A DNA stretch of 64,000 bases from Klebsiella africana (lineage in GTDB: Bacteria > Pseudomonadota > Gammaproteobacteria > Enterobacterales > Enterobacteriaceae): assembly GCF_020526085.1 (NCBI RefSeq), contig NZ_CP084875.1, forward strand, positions 1-64,000, written 5' to 3'. The position numbers were made by a program, and so were the translations under genes. Of this stretch, positions 17,336 to 25,590 are shown piece by piece (position 1 is the first letter of the stretch; every line of letters begins with the position of its first letter). A model generated the notes under the pieces. That model was not told where the DNA came from. It ran no database searches and was given only the letters and a program-made list of their open reading frames with translations.

Positions 17336-17521
17336 ATGAAACCTTATGGCTTGTCTTATTCTGTAACTGGTTGCACCTGTGCATTATGTCGTTCCCGGGG
17401 ATACCGTAAAAGTAATGCCTACAGTAGTGTACTACGTGCCGATAAGCATCGCGCACGCCAGGCAGCGAAACGTGACATTAAAAACCTTATTCTTGACTCT
17501 TCAAAATCATTCATGAATTAA
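17336..17521 (+). CDS. Small basic protein with CxCxxC
   Basis: 61 residues, very basic. GCTCALCRSRGYRKS holds three cysteines. RBS AGAGGGAAG lies before the ATG. Followed after 9 bp by the next gene. Not recognised. Confidence 0.55.
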   Translation: MKPYGLSYSVTGCTCALCRSRGYRKSNAYSSVLRADKHRARQAAKRDIKNLILDSSKSFMN

Positions 17522-17530
17522 GGTTAAGTC

Positions 17531-17980
17531 ATGGTAACGGAAAAGGAGTTGATTGAATTTGACCTTCTCAGAAAGGTCGGCAGTCGCTGGAAATACCGTT
17601 ATTCCATCGGCGCAAAATATCTCTTTGCCAGCAGTAAAGAAAGTGCTGTCGAACAAGCAACACAAGCATTCAGGAAAGCTCGGCCAAGTGAGCTTTTAAC
17701 CCGTGACGAACGGTATGAGAAAGCAAATCAGGAGGAAATCAGGTTGTCAGACGTTCGCTGGAAACACCTCAGCCTCGACGATTTGTACGCGCTCCTGAAC
17801 CGGATGAATGGCGATAAGACAACGCTACAGGACGCATCCTCCCGAGAGTTCACAGGAAATGGTGGACGGCGTACGTCAGCTGCCGTGGCTGCTCAGGGAG
17901 CCCGTGATACGGCCATCATGTGCGGCTGTCTTGAACGTTACATTGTGTGGCGGCGGCAAAAGACACATTTCAGCGACTGA
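17531..17980 (+). CDS. Hypothetical protein
   Basis: 149 residues. The first 60 residues (WKYRYSIGAKYLFASSKESAVEQATQAFRKAR) look like a small alpha/beta domain. The C-terminal part is helical and ends in a basic segment. Probably co-transcribed with the gene at 17336. No known family. Confidence 0.5.
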   Translation: MVTEKELIEFDLLRKVGSRWKYRYSIGAKYLFASSKESAVEQATQAFRKARPSELLTRDERYEKANQEEIRLSDVRWKHLSLDDLYALLNRMNGDKTTLQDASSREFTGNGGRRTSAAVAAQGARDTAIMCGCLERYIVWRRQKTHFSD

Positions 17981-18049
17981 TATTCCTGCAAAAGTAGCCG
18001 GTTTGTGGTAATTTCCGATCAGTAACGCTCCGACACTACAGGACTGAAA

Positions 18050-18658
18050 ATGGGAACTCTTTTTTACGATCTCCCTGTTACGGACGGTAAATCCGGATCG
18101 TGGACATTGGATACATTCACCATCTCACAGGAGAAAGCGCATGTGCTCTCTCTCAGGGCCGACGTAACAGGCAATCAGAATGAATACATTCCACCTGGTA
18201 AGTATCGTCGTCTCTCAAATAATGGCGAAGTCGTCATGTCCAATACACCGATGGAAGTTAACACGTGCATGGAATTTATTGAGCGGGCAACGGGGCGTGT
18301 GCTTATCAACGGGCTTGGCCTGGGGATGGTTCTCCATGTCATTTTGCAAAAAAAGGAAGTGACCCACGTAACCGTTATTGAAAAAGAGCAAGACGTTATC
18401 AACCTTGTCGCTCCGGCCTTTATAGATGATAAGCGTGTGGACATTATCTGTGCAGATGCCATGACGTACCAACCACCCGCAGGGGTTACTTATGATGTAT
18501 GCTGGCATGATATATGGACGTATTTTTCAGCGGAAAATCTTCAAGCGATGGAGAACCTTGAGAGAAAGTACCTTTTTCTTTGCAAGTGGCAGGCATCCTG
18601 GGGAATGCAGGAATGCTTGAATGCATTTATTAATTCCAGGCATCAATCTGACGCCTGA
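18050..18658 (+). CDS. Class I SAM-dependent methyltransferase / spermidine-synthase-like protein
   Basis: 202 residues with a Rossmann-type core: VLINGLGLGMVLHVIL (glycine-rich SAM loop, about residue 85), VTVIEKEQDVINL (acidic residue after strand 2), VDIICADAMTYQPP (motif III) and YDVCWHDIWTYF. The pattern resembles spermidine-synthase-like methyltransferases of phages and plasmids. Substrate unknown. A strong terminator follows at 18712, so it ends a transcription unit. Confidence 0.7.
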   Translation: MGTLFYDLPVTDGKSGSWTLDTFTISQEKAHVLSLRADVTGNQNEYIPPGKYRRLSNNGEVVMSNTPMEVNTCMEFIERATGRVLINGLGLGMVLHVILQKKEVTHVTVIEKEQDVINLVAPAFIDDKRVDIICADAMTYQPPAGVTYDVCWHDIWTYFSAENLQAMENLERKYLFLCKWQASWGMQECLNAFINSRHQSDA

Positions 18659-18711
18659 ATGTATAAATGTATATTATGAGTGCCGCATAAACAGTGGCTT
18701 AAAATGTAATG

Positions 18712-18759
18712 GCAAGCATGAGAGTTATTTTCCTGAAAAATAACCGGCTTGCTTTTCTT
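18712..18759 (+). terminator. Long two-part rho-independent terminator
   Basis: Outer stem GCAAGC/GCTTGC (18712-18717, 18747-18752) encloses an inner GTTATTTT/AAAATAAC stem and is followed by TTTTCTT. Confidence 0.75.
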
Positions 18760-18842
18760 CCCAGTAACACTAAACCATTATTTATTTAAGTGGTGAGTTT
18801 TCAGGTTGAAATAAAATTAATTCCTTTCTGATTGCTTAGGGG

Positions 18843-18870
18843 TTGCTTTTTTGAGTGGGAAATGTATCCT
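18843..18870 (+). promoter_or_regulatory. Family promoter (TTGCTT-N16-TATCCT)
   Basis: TTAGGGG-TTGCTT (-35 at 18843-18848), a 16-bp spacer and TATCCTGG (-10 at 18865-18870). No copy of the 13-bp motif in the 60 bp upstream. Drives the gene at 18952. Confidence 0.65.
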
Positions 18871-18951
18871 GGTCCTGCCGTATTTATTATTCATGATGTA
18901 GGGTATCTACCTTTTTTCACTGCTATTAATATTTTTTGGCCGGAGCTAAAT

Positions 18952-19407
18952 ATGAACATTCAGGATTCTTTAGAAATTCTTCTTCGCTGGCTCGAAGATA
19001 ATGTTGAAATGGAAAGCGATATTTTATTTTGCGATAACGTAGACTCCGCTGCCATGATACCCGCCGTTCAGGAAGCTATCGCGTTAGCGGAAAATGCAAA
19101 ACACGGCACCGCTAATGCTGATGGGCCAGTATCTGCCCTCGATAACGACAGTCAGACAACCAGTGGGATAGACGACCAGGGCAACAGCATTGATGGAGGC
19201 AAAGCATTACAGATAGCCGATCACGAGCGCAAGTTAGTGGCGGTTACCCATGGTCAGGTCATTAAAGAAGCTCTGAACGCCGCCTCTGACTTTCTGGATA
19301 CGGATTGCGTCATGGACCGCCTCGGGATATCGTACGAGGACGCTGAGCTTCGTTCTTCCGGCGCGATGGAGCTGCATAATGCGCTTATCGAGTGGTCGAA
19401 AGATTGA
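18952..19407 (+). CDS. Hypothetical acidic protein
   Basis: 151 residues from ATG 18952, which follows GCCGGAGC. Acidic and helical, with MNIQDSLEILLRWLEDNVEMESDIL at the start and a Ser/Asp/Gly linker around residue 70. The C-terminal LRSSGAMELHNALIEWSK is helical. A copy of the operator motif (19421-19433) follows the stop. Function unknown. Confidence 0.55.
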   Translation: MNIQDSLEILLRWLEDNVEMESDILFCDNVDSAAMIPAVQEAIALAENAKHGTANADGPVSALDNDSQTTSGIDDQGNSIDGGKALQIADHERKLVAVTHGQVIKEALNAASDFLDTDCVMDRLGISYEDAELRSSGAMELHNALIEWSKD

Positions 19408-19467
19408 GTTTGCACTCAGCAAAAGTAACTTTTTAAAGATAGTAAAAAGGTTGAAATAGGCGGTCTA

Positions 19468-19632
19468 ATGAAAATTAATGAACAATTACTAAGCGCACTG
19501 CTTGCGGCTCTTGAGTGGATTGATGCCGTTCCTTCCGATACGGTTTTGCCCGCAATGCCAGGATTTGACCGCGATGAAGTGAACGAGTTGATCGCAAACG
19601 CTCGCAAAGAGCTGCAAACAGAGACGAACTAA
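19468..19632 (+). CDS. Small phage-type protein
   Basis: 54 residues (MKINEQLLSALLAALEWIDA, then PAMPGFDRDEVNELIANARKE). Helical, of a type common in lambdoid phages and prophages. It starts 35 bp after an AAAAGTAACTTTT copy (19421-19433). Confidence 0.6.
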   Translation: MKINEQLLSALLAALEWIDAVPSDTVLPAMPGFDRDEVNELIANARKELQTETN

Positions 19633-20172
19633 ACAGAGGCGCTGGTCTTCTCATAGCAAGACAGGATACCTGTACCTGCTATGTATCCGGCAGCGTGAAA
19701 CAGCACAGCACCTGTAAAGTAACTTTTTAAACCCCGAACATTTGTCTATCTGCGTACGGGGATCAACATGACGGGCTGAGCGTCTATGATTTGCACAATC
19801 AGATAAAAATAAATAGTTTCTTCCTTCCCCCCGCAAGCTTTGCCTCCTTCCCCGAACGCAGGTTTTATCAAAAAGTAACTTTTGAAAGAGTGGGCTCAGC
19901 ACTGAAAAAAGTTACTTTTCTGTCCTGAGAAGCGTGTTCAAGTGTCGTTATCACCCTCAAAAAAGTAACTTTTGACGATTTATGTCCTAAAAATCAATGA
20001 GACATGCATCGTCTGTAATCACCTTCACTGTTCGTATCTCCTTCAAAATTATCCAAAAATTATGATCCCCGGCATACCACTGAAAAAATTTTCTTCACAT
20101 AAACACCGAAATCCGGCTCCTGGAGCCCTTGTCACAGAAGAATCATGTGTAAAATTTTTGCCGTGAACAAAA
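19633..20172. promoter_or_regulatory. Cluster of operator/centromere-like motifs upstream of the ParB-like gene
   Basis: No gene seen. Copies of AAAGT(A/T)ACTTT begin at 19716, 19871, 19907, 19961 and, at the promoter just beyond, 20173. Five copies in 470 bp is the densest group in the window, and it lies directly upstream of a ParB/KorB-like gene. This arrangement suggests autoregulation or a partition site. Confidence 0.65.
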
Positions 20173-20238
20173 AAAAGTAACTTTTTTCACGCCAAAGTGA
20201 AAATAGGGGCTTGATGGAGCGTTTTGAGAATGTATCCT
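20173..20238 (+). promoter_or_regulatory. Operator motif plus family promoter of the ParB-like gene
   Basis: AAAAGTAACTTTT (20173-20185), 25 bp, then AATAGGGGC-TTGATG (-35 at 20211-20216), a 16-bp spacer and TATCCTGG (-10 at 20233-20238), 57 bp before the ATG. Confidence 0.75.
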
Positions 20239-20294
20239 GGGTCTAACAACGGCAATGACCGTTAAACCACATACAACAGGAAGAGGAAAATTCA

Positions 20295-21536
20295 ATGACT
20301 ACTGCAACTATGGCAACTCCAGCTAAAACCAAAAACGAAAATGTTTCTCTGCGTACCTTCTTAGAAAAAAATGGTATCGGTGGTCGTCTGGGCAATGGTC
20401 TTGTTATGGACCCGACGCATCTGAACATCATCCCTGGCTTTAACACACGTACCGCTGGCCTGGGTGAGGCTTACTGGGAACTCCCGGAAGTTAAGGACCA
20501 CCTGGCGCGTCTGGCTCAGCAATATGCAGATAGCCCTCTGGAAATGGCTCCTATGGTTGTCCAGGTTCGTGATGGTCAGGTTGTCATTCGTCAGGGACAC
20601 TGCCGTCACCGTGCAATCCCACTGGCTAATAAAATTCGCGCAGAGCGGGGTGAGGGCCCGGTTGATAAAATTCGTGTTGACGAATTCCGTGGCTCTGACA
20701 GTAAAGCAGAACTTTTTAATCTTAAAGGAAACGATCAACTTCCGGTCTCGATCGTTGCTCAAGCTGAGTCCATGTATCGCATGCACAACAGCGCTGAAGA
20801 GCCTATGAGCATCGAAGAGCTGGCCGCAGACCGTAAAGTCTCCGTAACCCATGTCCGTAAATTGCTCAAAGTTCACACCGCCCCGGAGGCGTTAAAAGGT
20901 CTGATCGTTAAAGGTGTTGTAGCATACTACGCAGCACTCGACGTGATGGAGAAATACCCGGATAACTGTGTCGCTATCATTCAGGAAGCGTTTGATAAGT
21001 TTGGCAAAGCTACCGACAAAACCATTGGTCAGGTCCTTCTTGCTAAGCGTACAGGTGAAAACGACACTAATGGTGAATCTGATGGCAATGTGACAACCAT
21101 TACAACGACTGATGCAGGTAACGGATCTAATAGTACCTCTGACGCGGCTGCTGGTGTCATTGATAGCTCTGCAGGCAATGATGCAGGCGTTGCGGGTGGC
21201 GGTTCAGAAGAAGGGGAAGGCGGTGAAAAATCCGAACCGAAACGGACCCCTGCGGCGAAACGCGAACCTAAACAAAATATCAAATCTCAGCCGTCGGTGT
21301 TCGACGTGCTGCCGAAAAAAATCTCCAAAGAGATTGTAGATAACTCTCTTGATGTTATTAACCGTATCGTTACCGAAGCGAAAGAAATTCCCTTTATGGA
21401 AGACGGTGCAGAGGTTCTCGCTAAAGCCCAGTATCAACTGACGTTAACCTATGAAGAGTTTTTGCAGCTGACTGCAGCCAAAGACAGCTACGATAAGCAT
21501 CTGGAAAAAATCCAGAAAAAAAACTCAGAACAGTAA
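20295..21536 (+). CDS. ParB/KorB-like DNA-binding protein
   Basis: 413 residues. Residues about 36-140 form a ParB N-terminal domain (VRDGQVVIRQGHCRHRAIPL, where the GHCRHR box matches the nucleotide-binding GxRRxRA box of ParB proteins). A helix-turn-helix follows (SIEELAADRKVSVTHVRKLL, about 172-191), then a low-complexity Gly/Ser/Asp/Glu linker (245-315) and a C-terminal helical domain, probably for dimers. It may act in partition or as a global repressor like KorB. No ParA is adjacent. The motif cluster just upstream is the obvious candidate binding site. RBS GGAAGAGG. Confidence 0.8.
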   Translation: MTTATMATPAKTKNENVSLRTFLEKNGIGGRLGNGLVMDPTHLNIIPGFNTRTAGLGEAYWELPEVKDHLARLAQQYADSPLEMAPMVVQVRDGQVVIRQGHCRHRAIPLANKIRAERGEGPVDKIRVDEFRGSDSKAELFNLKGNDQLPVSIVAQAESMYRMHNSAEEPMSIEELAADRKVSVTHVRKLLKVHTAPEALKGLIVKGVVAYYAALDVMEKYPDNCVAIIQEAFDKFGKATDKTIGQVLLAKRTGENDTNGESDGNVTTITTTDAGNGSNSTSDAAAGVIDSSAGNDAGVAGGGSEEGEGGEKSEPKRTPAAKREPKQNIKSQPSVFDVLPKKISKEIVDNSLDVINRIVTEAKEIPFMEDGAEVLAKAQYQLTLTYEEFLQLTAAKDSYDKHLEKIQKKNSEQ

Positions 21537-21552
21537 ATATATAAAGGCGTAA

Positions 21553-21570
21553 CCGGGGATTCATCCCCGG
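21553..21570 (+). terminator. Hairpin after the ParB-like gene
   Basis: CCGGGGAT-TC-ATCCCCGG perfect stem, 16 bp after the stop. No T tract follows at once, so it may be a weak terminator or an mRNA-stabilising hairpin. Confidence 0.5.
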
Positions 21571-21652
21571 CGTGCCTAAAAAGTAGATAACTTTCGGGTT
21601 CTCTTCATTTATCATTGTTTTAACCATCACAAATTCACAAAAGGTGAAAATT

Positions 21653-21877
21653 ATGCAAGCAATGAAATTCTCTCTATTTTATCTTGTTATGGGTCTACTG
21701 GTCGCTGGTGTTTATTCTTCGGCCACGCATAACAGGGAAAGCGTTGATGTGCTTTCTACTGAGAATTTAAAAGATAAAATGTCAGGATTGCGTAATAAAG
21801 CATTAACAACCAGTGACGCCGAAGATATGAGAAAGTATTTTTCTGCCTTGAATGAATTAAATGGGCGAGCCAAGTAG
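21653..21877 (+). CDS. Small exported or membrane-anchored protein
   Basis: 74 residues from ATG 21653 (AAGGTG upstream). Hydrophobic N-terminus FSLFYLVMGLLVAGVYSSA is a signal peptide or anchor, followed by a charged helical tail. First gene of a run of small membrane proteins. Function unknown. Confidence 0.55.
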   Translation: MQAMKFSLFYLVMGLLVAGVYSSATHNRESVDVLSTENLKDKMSGLRNKALTTSDAEDMRKYFSALNELNGRAK

Positions 21878-22078
21878 TTAAGTATAGAGACACCGTGAGG
21901 GAGTATTCCCCGAACTGCAAACAGAGTAACAGATTAATCCAGTGAAACAGACAAAGCAGTCAGGTAGTAAGGCTTAGCCTTGGGGTATTCCCGGTTAGTA
22001 CTCTGTTTTGTTTATTTTTATTTTTTGATGATATCTCTTGCTACAAAAAGTATGAATAAATTTAATGTGGAGGTTATT

Positions 22079-22501
22079 ATGGCAATCCCGAGGCTCTGTC
22101 TTTTTTTCATTATTATTGTACTGTTGGCTTGGGGAGCTACGGGATTGAACGCCAAAGAGTCGATCGCGTTTACTATTTTTGGCTTAGAGGTTCCAGTCAT
22201 AGTATGTTCATCCATAGGTATCGTGGTTGTTAGGGCAGTTTGTTGTTTTGTATTCGAAGAGCCAAGGGCTTTTTTTACAAAAATGCCAGGGGCTTATCGT
22301 AAGATTGCTGCCGGGTTAATTTCGGTTACTTTGTGGAACCTTATATTTACCGTAATGTTGCAGTATGGTAAACCACTCACCATACTCGGCTTTCAATTTT
22401 ACTATTTTCCGGCGATTTGTATTTACATTCTCACATTAGTTTTGGGTTTAAGTGCGGTGGGGTGGATATTTTTCGCCGTGAGCAAAAAATCGTATAATTG
22501 A
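22079..22501 (+). CDS. Four-helix membrane protein, tandem paralogue 1
   Basis: 140 residues with four hydrophobic segments. WGATGLNAKESIAFTIFG and LWNLIFTVML correspond to segments in the gene at 22688. ATG 22079 has GGAGGT upstream; an in-frame ATG at 22052 adds MNKFNVEVI and is also conserved in the paralogue. Function unknown; the inner membrane is the likely location. Confidence 0.65.
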   Translation: MAIPRLCLFFIIIVLLAWGATGLNAKESIAFTIFGLEVPVIVCSSIGIVVVRAVCCFVFEEPRAFFTKMPGAYRKIAAGLISVTLWNLIFTVMLQYGKPLTILGFQFYYFPAICIYILTLVLGLSAVGWIFFAVSKKSYN

Positions 22502-22687
22502 ACAGAACGATATAATAATTAATAGAGTATTAGCAACTCAATGTTTCTTTATGGCATGGCCATCCACAGAACGCCTTATATAGCTGAAAAATGTCAGTGT
22601 ATTGAAAGGCAACTGCATGTACTTAAAGAATAGTCTGATAATATTTTTGCTACAAAAAGCATGGATTCATTTAATGTGGGGGTTATT

Positions 22688-23083
22688 ATGGCAATGCTAA
22701 AGTTCTTTCTTCTATTCATTATTGCTGTGCTGTTGGTCTACGGAGCCACGGGATTAACCGCCAAAGAATCAATTGTGTTTACTGCATTTGGCTTTGGGAT
22801 TTCAGCGATATTATGTTCATTCGTAGGCATTATGGTTGTGTTGGTTGTGACTATGTGTTTGTTTGCATTCGAAGAACTTGGCGCTTTGCCTAGATTATTT
22901 GGTGCCCAGATAATTTTAATTGCTTTGTGGAACCTTATTTTTACCGTGGTTTTGCCGGATGAAAAAGCACGCACCATACTCGGTTTTGATCTTTACTATA
23001 TTTCATCGTATTTGCTTTACGGTATGACCGTCCTTTTAGGTATAAGCTCGGTGGTAATGCTTTTTAACAAAAATAAATCCTGA
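22688..23083 (+). CDS. Four-helix membrane protein, tandem paralogue 2
   Basis: 131 residues, a clear duplicate of the gene at 22079 (YGATGLTAKESIVFTAFG, LWNLIFTVVL, RTILGF). The upstream DNA is also duplicated (TTGCTACAAAAAG and the GTGG(A/G)GGTTATTATGGCA start region). An alternative in-frame start is ATG 22661. Confidence 0.65.
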   Translation: MAMLKFFLLFIIAVLLVYGATGLTAKESIVFTAFGFGISAILCSFVGIMVVLVVTMCLFAFEELGALPRLFGAQIILIALWNLIFTVVLPDEKARTILGFDLYYISSYLLYGMTVLLGISSVVMLFNKNKS

Positions 23084-23092
23084 GGCTAATTA

Positions 23093-23500
23093 ATGAAAGG
23101 TATCAATCAATCAAATGGTAACCATTTAAAGTTTCTGTATGGAGTGACCTCTACAGATCGTCTTATTCAGCACGAGCATGCCGATGACTTCATTGATAGC
23201 TGCATTTCAAATATTGGCAGCATTCATAAAATGTCCCTGACTTGTTATCGGGCTGGTGGACCATTAACTGAGCTGGTGCTTTTTTACGGTTCGGAAAAGA
23301 CATTCTCAATCACCATTGGCGTTGGCGATGTAGATGTTTCCATGGTTAATGAAGACGATATCCGAATTTCTCACAAACAAATAACTTTGCCTGATACGAC
23401 CGATACATTAATACTCGTTACTCGCATTGCAAGACGTAGTGGGCTGAAGCCGATGTTACCTGAAGCAGAACAATACAGCACAGTTTTAGACTTTGTTTGA
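23093..23500 (+). CDS. Hypothetical protein
   Basis: 135 residues, soluble, beta-rich middle (ELVLFYGSEKTFSITIGVGDVDVSMV). It starts 9 bp after the second membrane paralogue and precedes another membrane gene, so it is likely in the same transcript. Not recognised. Confidence 0.55.
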   Translation: MKGINQSNGNHLKFLYGVTSTDRLIQHEHADDFIDSCISNIGSIHKMSLTCYRAGGPLTELVLFYGSEKTFSITIGVGDVDVSMVNEDDIRISHKQITLPDTTDTLILVTRIARRSGLKPMLPEAEQYSTVLDFV

Positions 23501-23529
23501 AGATTTCCATTAAACTGAAGGTGAGAAGT

Positions 23530-23940
23530 ATGACGCAGAGTGAAATTACTGTTAATTCCTTTTGGGATTGGGGAACGTCATTATTAACAAGTAACGGAGC
23601 AGTAATTTTTTATGCCTTGCTTGTGGTATTGGTTCTTGGCGCTGTTTTGTTTAAGAACTTTTCTTTACTGACAACATTTGCTTCCGGACTGGCTGGCATT
23701 GCACTCCTGTGTGGAGTTATGTCCGTGCTGGTGGTTTTGGTGTTGGCAAGCGACCAGAAGGAAGAGGACTGGCGAGACTTTGCAGCTGAGCATTGCAAAG
23801 TTATAGAAAAAAGAGAAGGTGCTACCACGACGGGAGTGGGTGTTTCACTAAAAGGTCAGGCTGGTGTTTTTATTGGAGGTGAACCTGACCAGACAGGGTA
23901 TCTCTGTGACGATGGTGTAACGTACTGGAAGAATGAATAA
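23530..23940 (+). CDS. Membrane protein with conserved C-terminal YLCDDGVTYWK module (copy 1)
   Basis: 136 residues from ATG 23530 (GGTGAGAAG upstream). Two hydrophobic segments in the first 75 residues, then a soluble C-terminal module with HCKVIEKREGATTTG and YLCDDGVTYWKNE. The module is nearly identical in the next gene, while the membrane part differs. The two cysteines may pair. Function unknown. Confidence 0.6.
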   Translation: MTQSEITVNSFWDWGTSLLTSNGAVIFYALLVVLVLGAVLFKNFSLLTTFASGLAGIALLCGVMSVLVVLVLASDQKEEDWRDFAAEHCKVIEKREGATTTGVGVSLKGQAGVFIGGEPDQTGYLCDDGVTYWKNE

Positions 23941-24080
23941 TATATGGCATTGTGGCGATGTATTCAAACAATCAGAGAAGGACTTTTTGTTTGAATACCT
24001 TCGCTGTAGCGATCTGTTTGCAGCGATGCTTAACAGTTGAATATTGCTTGATTTTCACCAGAGACTCAAATGGAGTGGGT

Positions 24081-24491
24081 ATGGTTCAGTTTACAAATTT
24101 TATTTATTCTATTGTTAATACTGTCGCACCTTTTATGACAAGTACTGTTTTAATATATATATTTGTGTTTGCTATGGTGATTTTAATATGCGACATGTTA
24201 TTTGGGGGTGGTTCTTTTTTTGAATGGTTTTGCTACATTATGATAGGTCTGGCACTGGCAGGAGTATTTGTCTATATTCTGGCATTGTTTTTATCACCAA
24301 TTTACGAAAAGGAACAGGACTGGCGAAACTGGGCTAAAGAACACTGTAAAGTTATCGAAAAAAGAGAAGGTGCTACCACGACGGGAGTGGGTGTTTCATT
24401 AAAAGGTCAGGCGGGTGTATTTCTTGGAGGGGAACCTGATCAGACAGGGTATCTCTGTGACGATGGTGTAACGTACTGGAAGAATGAATAA
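24081..24491 (+). CDS. Membrane protein with conserved C-terminal YLCDDGVTYWK module (copy 2)
   Basis: 136 residues from ATG 24081 (TGGAGTGGG upstream). Two or three hydrophobic segments unlike those of the preceding gene, then the same C-terminal module from EHCKVIEKREG to the terminal KNE, with a single I-to-L change. The DNA of the 3' ends is almost identical, which points to recent duplication or gene conversion. Confidence 0.6.
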   Translation: MVQFTNFIYSIVNTVAPFMTSTVLIYIFVFAMVILICDMLFGGGSFFEWFCYIMIGLALAGVFVYILALFLSPIYEKEQDWRNWAKEHCKVIEKREGATTTGVGVSLKGQAGVFLGGEPDQTGYLCDDGVTYWKNE

Positions 24492-24542
24492 ATACCATGT
24501 TGTCAATTTTTCTATAACAGTAAATTTAATAAGAGGTTTAAC

Positions 24543-25031
24543 ATGAATCTTGATAAAAACTTACCTGCTTTAGTAATGAAAAATCTTGAGGATAACATGG
24601 GGGTCATTACTAAATATTTCAAGCAAACAGAAGATAACGCTCTTGTATTTATTATTGGAGAAACAGGTTCTGGTAAATCCTGTTTGGCTGAACTTGAGGT
24701 TCCCGATGCTCTATACCCTACCGCTCAGCAATTTGAAGAATGTGATCACATTTCGGAGATGTTCACAGGTTTTGATGTAGTGATTGATGACATTTTCCGT
24801 TTTGATGCAGACAAAGTCCTGGAGTGTATTCTGGCTGTGCATGCTTCTGGCCATAAGGTTCTGGTCATCGGACAACCGTCAGACCATGAATTGTGCATTG
24901 ATTTACTTTCACGCTTGCCAGTGGGTTACCGTGCTATGTTCGTGAATCTGATGGGCCATCAAGACCTGCAAGAGATGTCTGGTGATGGCAACGACAAGGG
25001 TAATTCGGAAACAAAAACCGTCCTGCATTAG
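24543..25031 (+). CDS. Small P-loop NTPase (copy 1)
   Basis: 162 residues. Walker A GETGSGKS (39-46) follows a beta strand LVFIIG; a Walker B-like FDVVIDDIFRF lies near residue 75. VLVIGQPSD near residue 103 could hold a sensor. It consists of little more than a minimal nucleotide-binding core. It has a paralogue at 25115 and sits two genes upstream of csf1. Role unknown; it could serve the CRISPR system or the membrane proteins before it. Confidence 0.65.
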   Translation: MNLDKNLPALVMKNLEDNMGVITKYFKQTEDNALVFIIGETGSGKSCLAELEVPDALYPTAQQFEECDHISEMFTGFDVVIDDIFRFDADKVLECILAVHASGHKVLVIGQPSDHELCIDLLSRLPVGYRAMFVNLMGHQDLQEMSGDGNDKGNSETKTVLH

Positions 25032-25114
25032 GACATGGTTAACTGGTACACTTCATCCCTTGAATTAACGGAATAACCACAGGTGAGGGCATCTTCTTGG
25101 AAAGGAGTCATGAT

Positions 25115-25528
25115 TTGAAATTCAATAACAATCAAAATGAAAAATGTCTCAATAAGGTGTTGAGTTTCTTTTCAGAAAAAGATACTAACCTTATTGTCTT
25201 TATAATAGGGCCTTCCGGGTCAGGAAAAACCCTTCTGGCGAAGCGTGCATTAATTGATGGTTTATTTATTTCACCAGATGAGTCGATTGCAAACGAGGAA
25301 TTTATTCAGAGTTTATCAAATAGAGACATCATCATTGATGATGTTGTTCTTTTTGATGTGCGAAATGTGTTGAAATACGTTCTTCATTCACTTGTCTCGG
25401 GAAGGAAAGTGATTTTGACCGGGCGTCCGGAAGATGAGTCTTTGTATCAGAAGCTTCTGTTAAATTTGCCTAAGGAAATTTCACCATTATTTATTAAGCT
25501 GGCGGGTGAAAATTCCTTGTATCTGTGA
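25115..25528 (+). CDS. Small P-loop NTPase (copy 2)
   Basis: 137 residues from TTG 25115, chosen because AAAGGAG (25101-25107) fits it; an overlapping ATG at 25110 hits a stop at once. Walker A GPSGSGKT (32-39), Walker B-like RDIIIDDVVLF and VILTGRPEDE parallel copy 1 position by position. It ends 62 bp before csf1. Confidence 0.65.
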   Translation: MKFNNNQNEKCLNKVLSFFSEKDTNLIVFIIGPSGSGKTLLAKRALIDGLFISPDESIANEEFIQSLSNRDIIIDDVVLFDVRNVLKYVLHSLVSGRKVILTGRPEDESLYQKLLLNLPKEISPLFIKLAGENSLYL

Positions 25529-25590
25529 GCAGGGACACTTAACTAATTTTCCATCAAAATGGCATAGCTTATTTTAGGGGAGGGGAAGCT

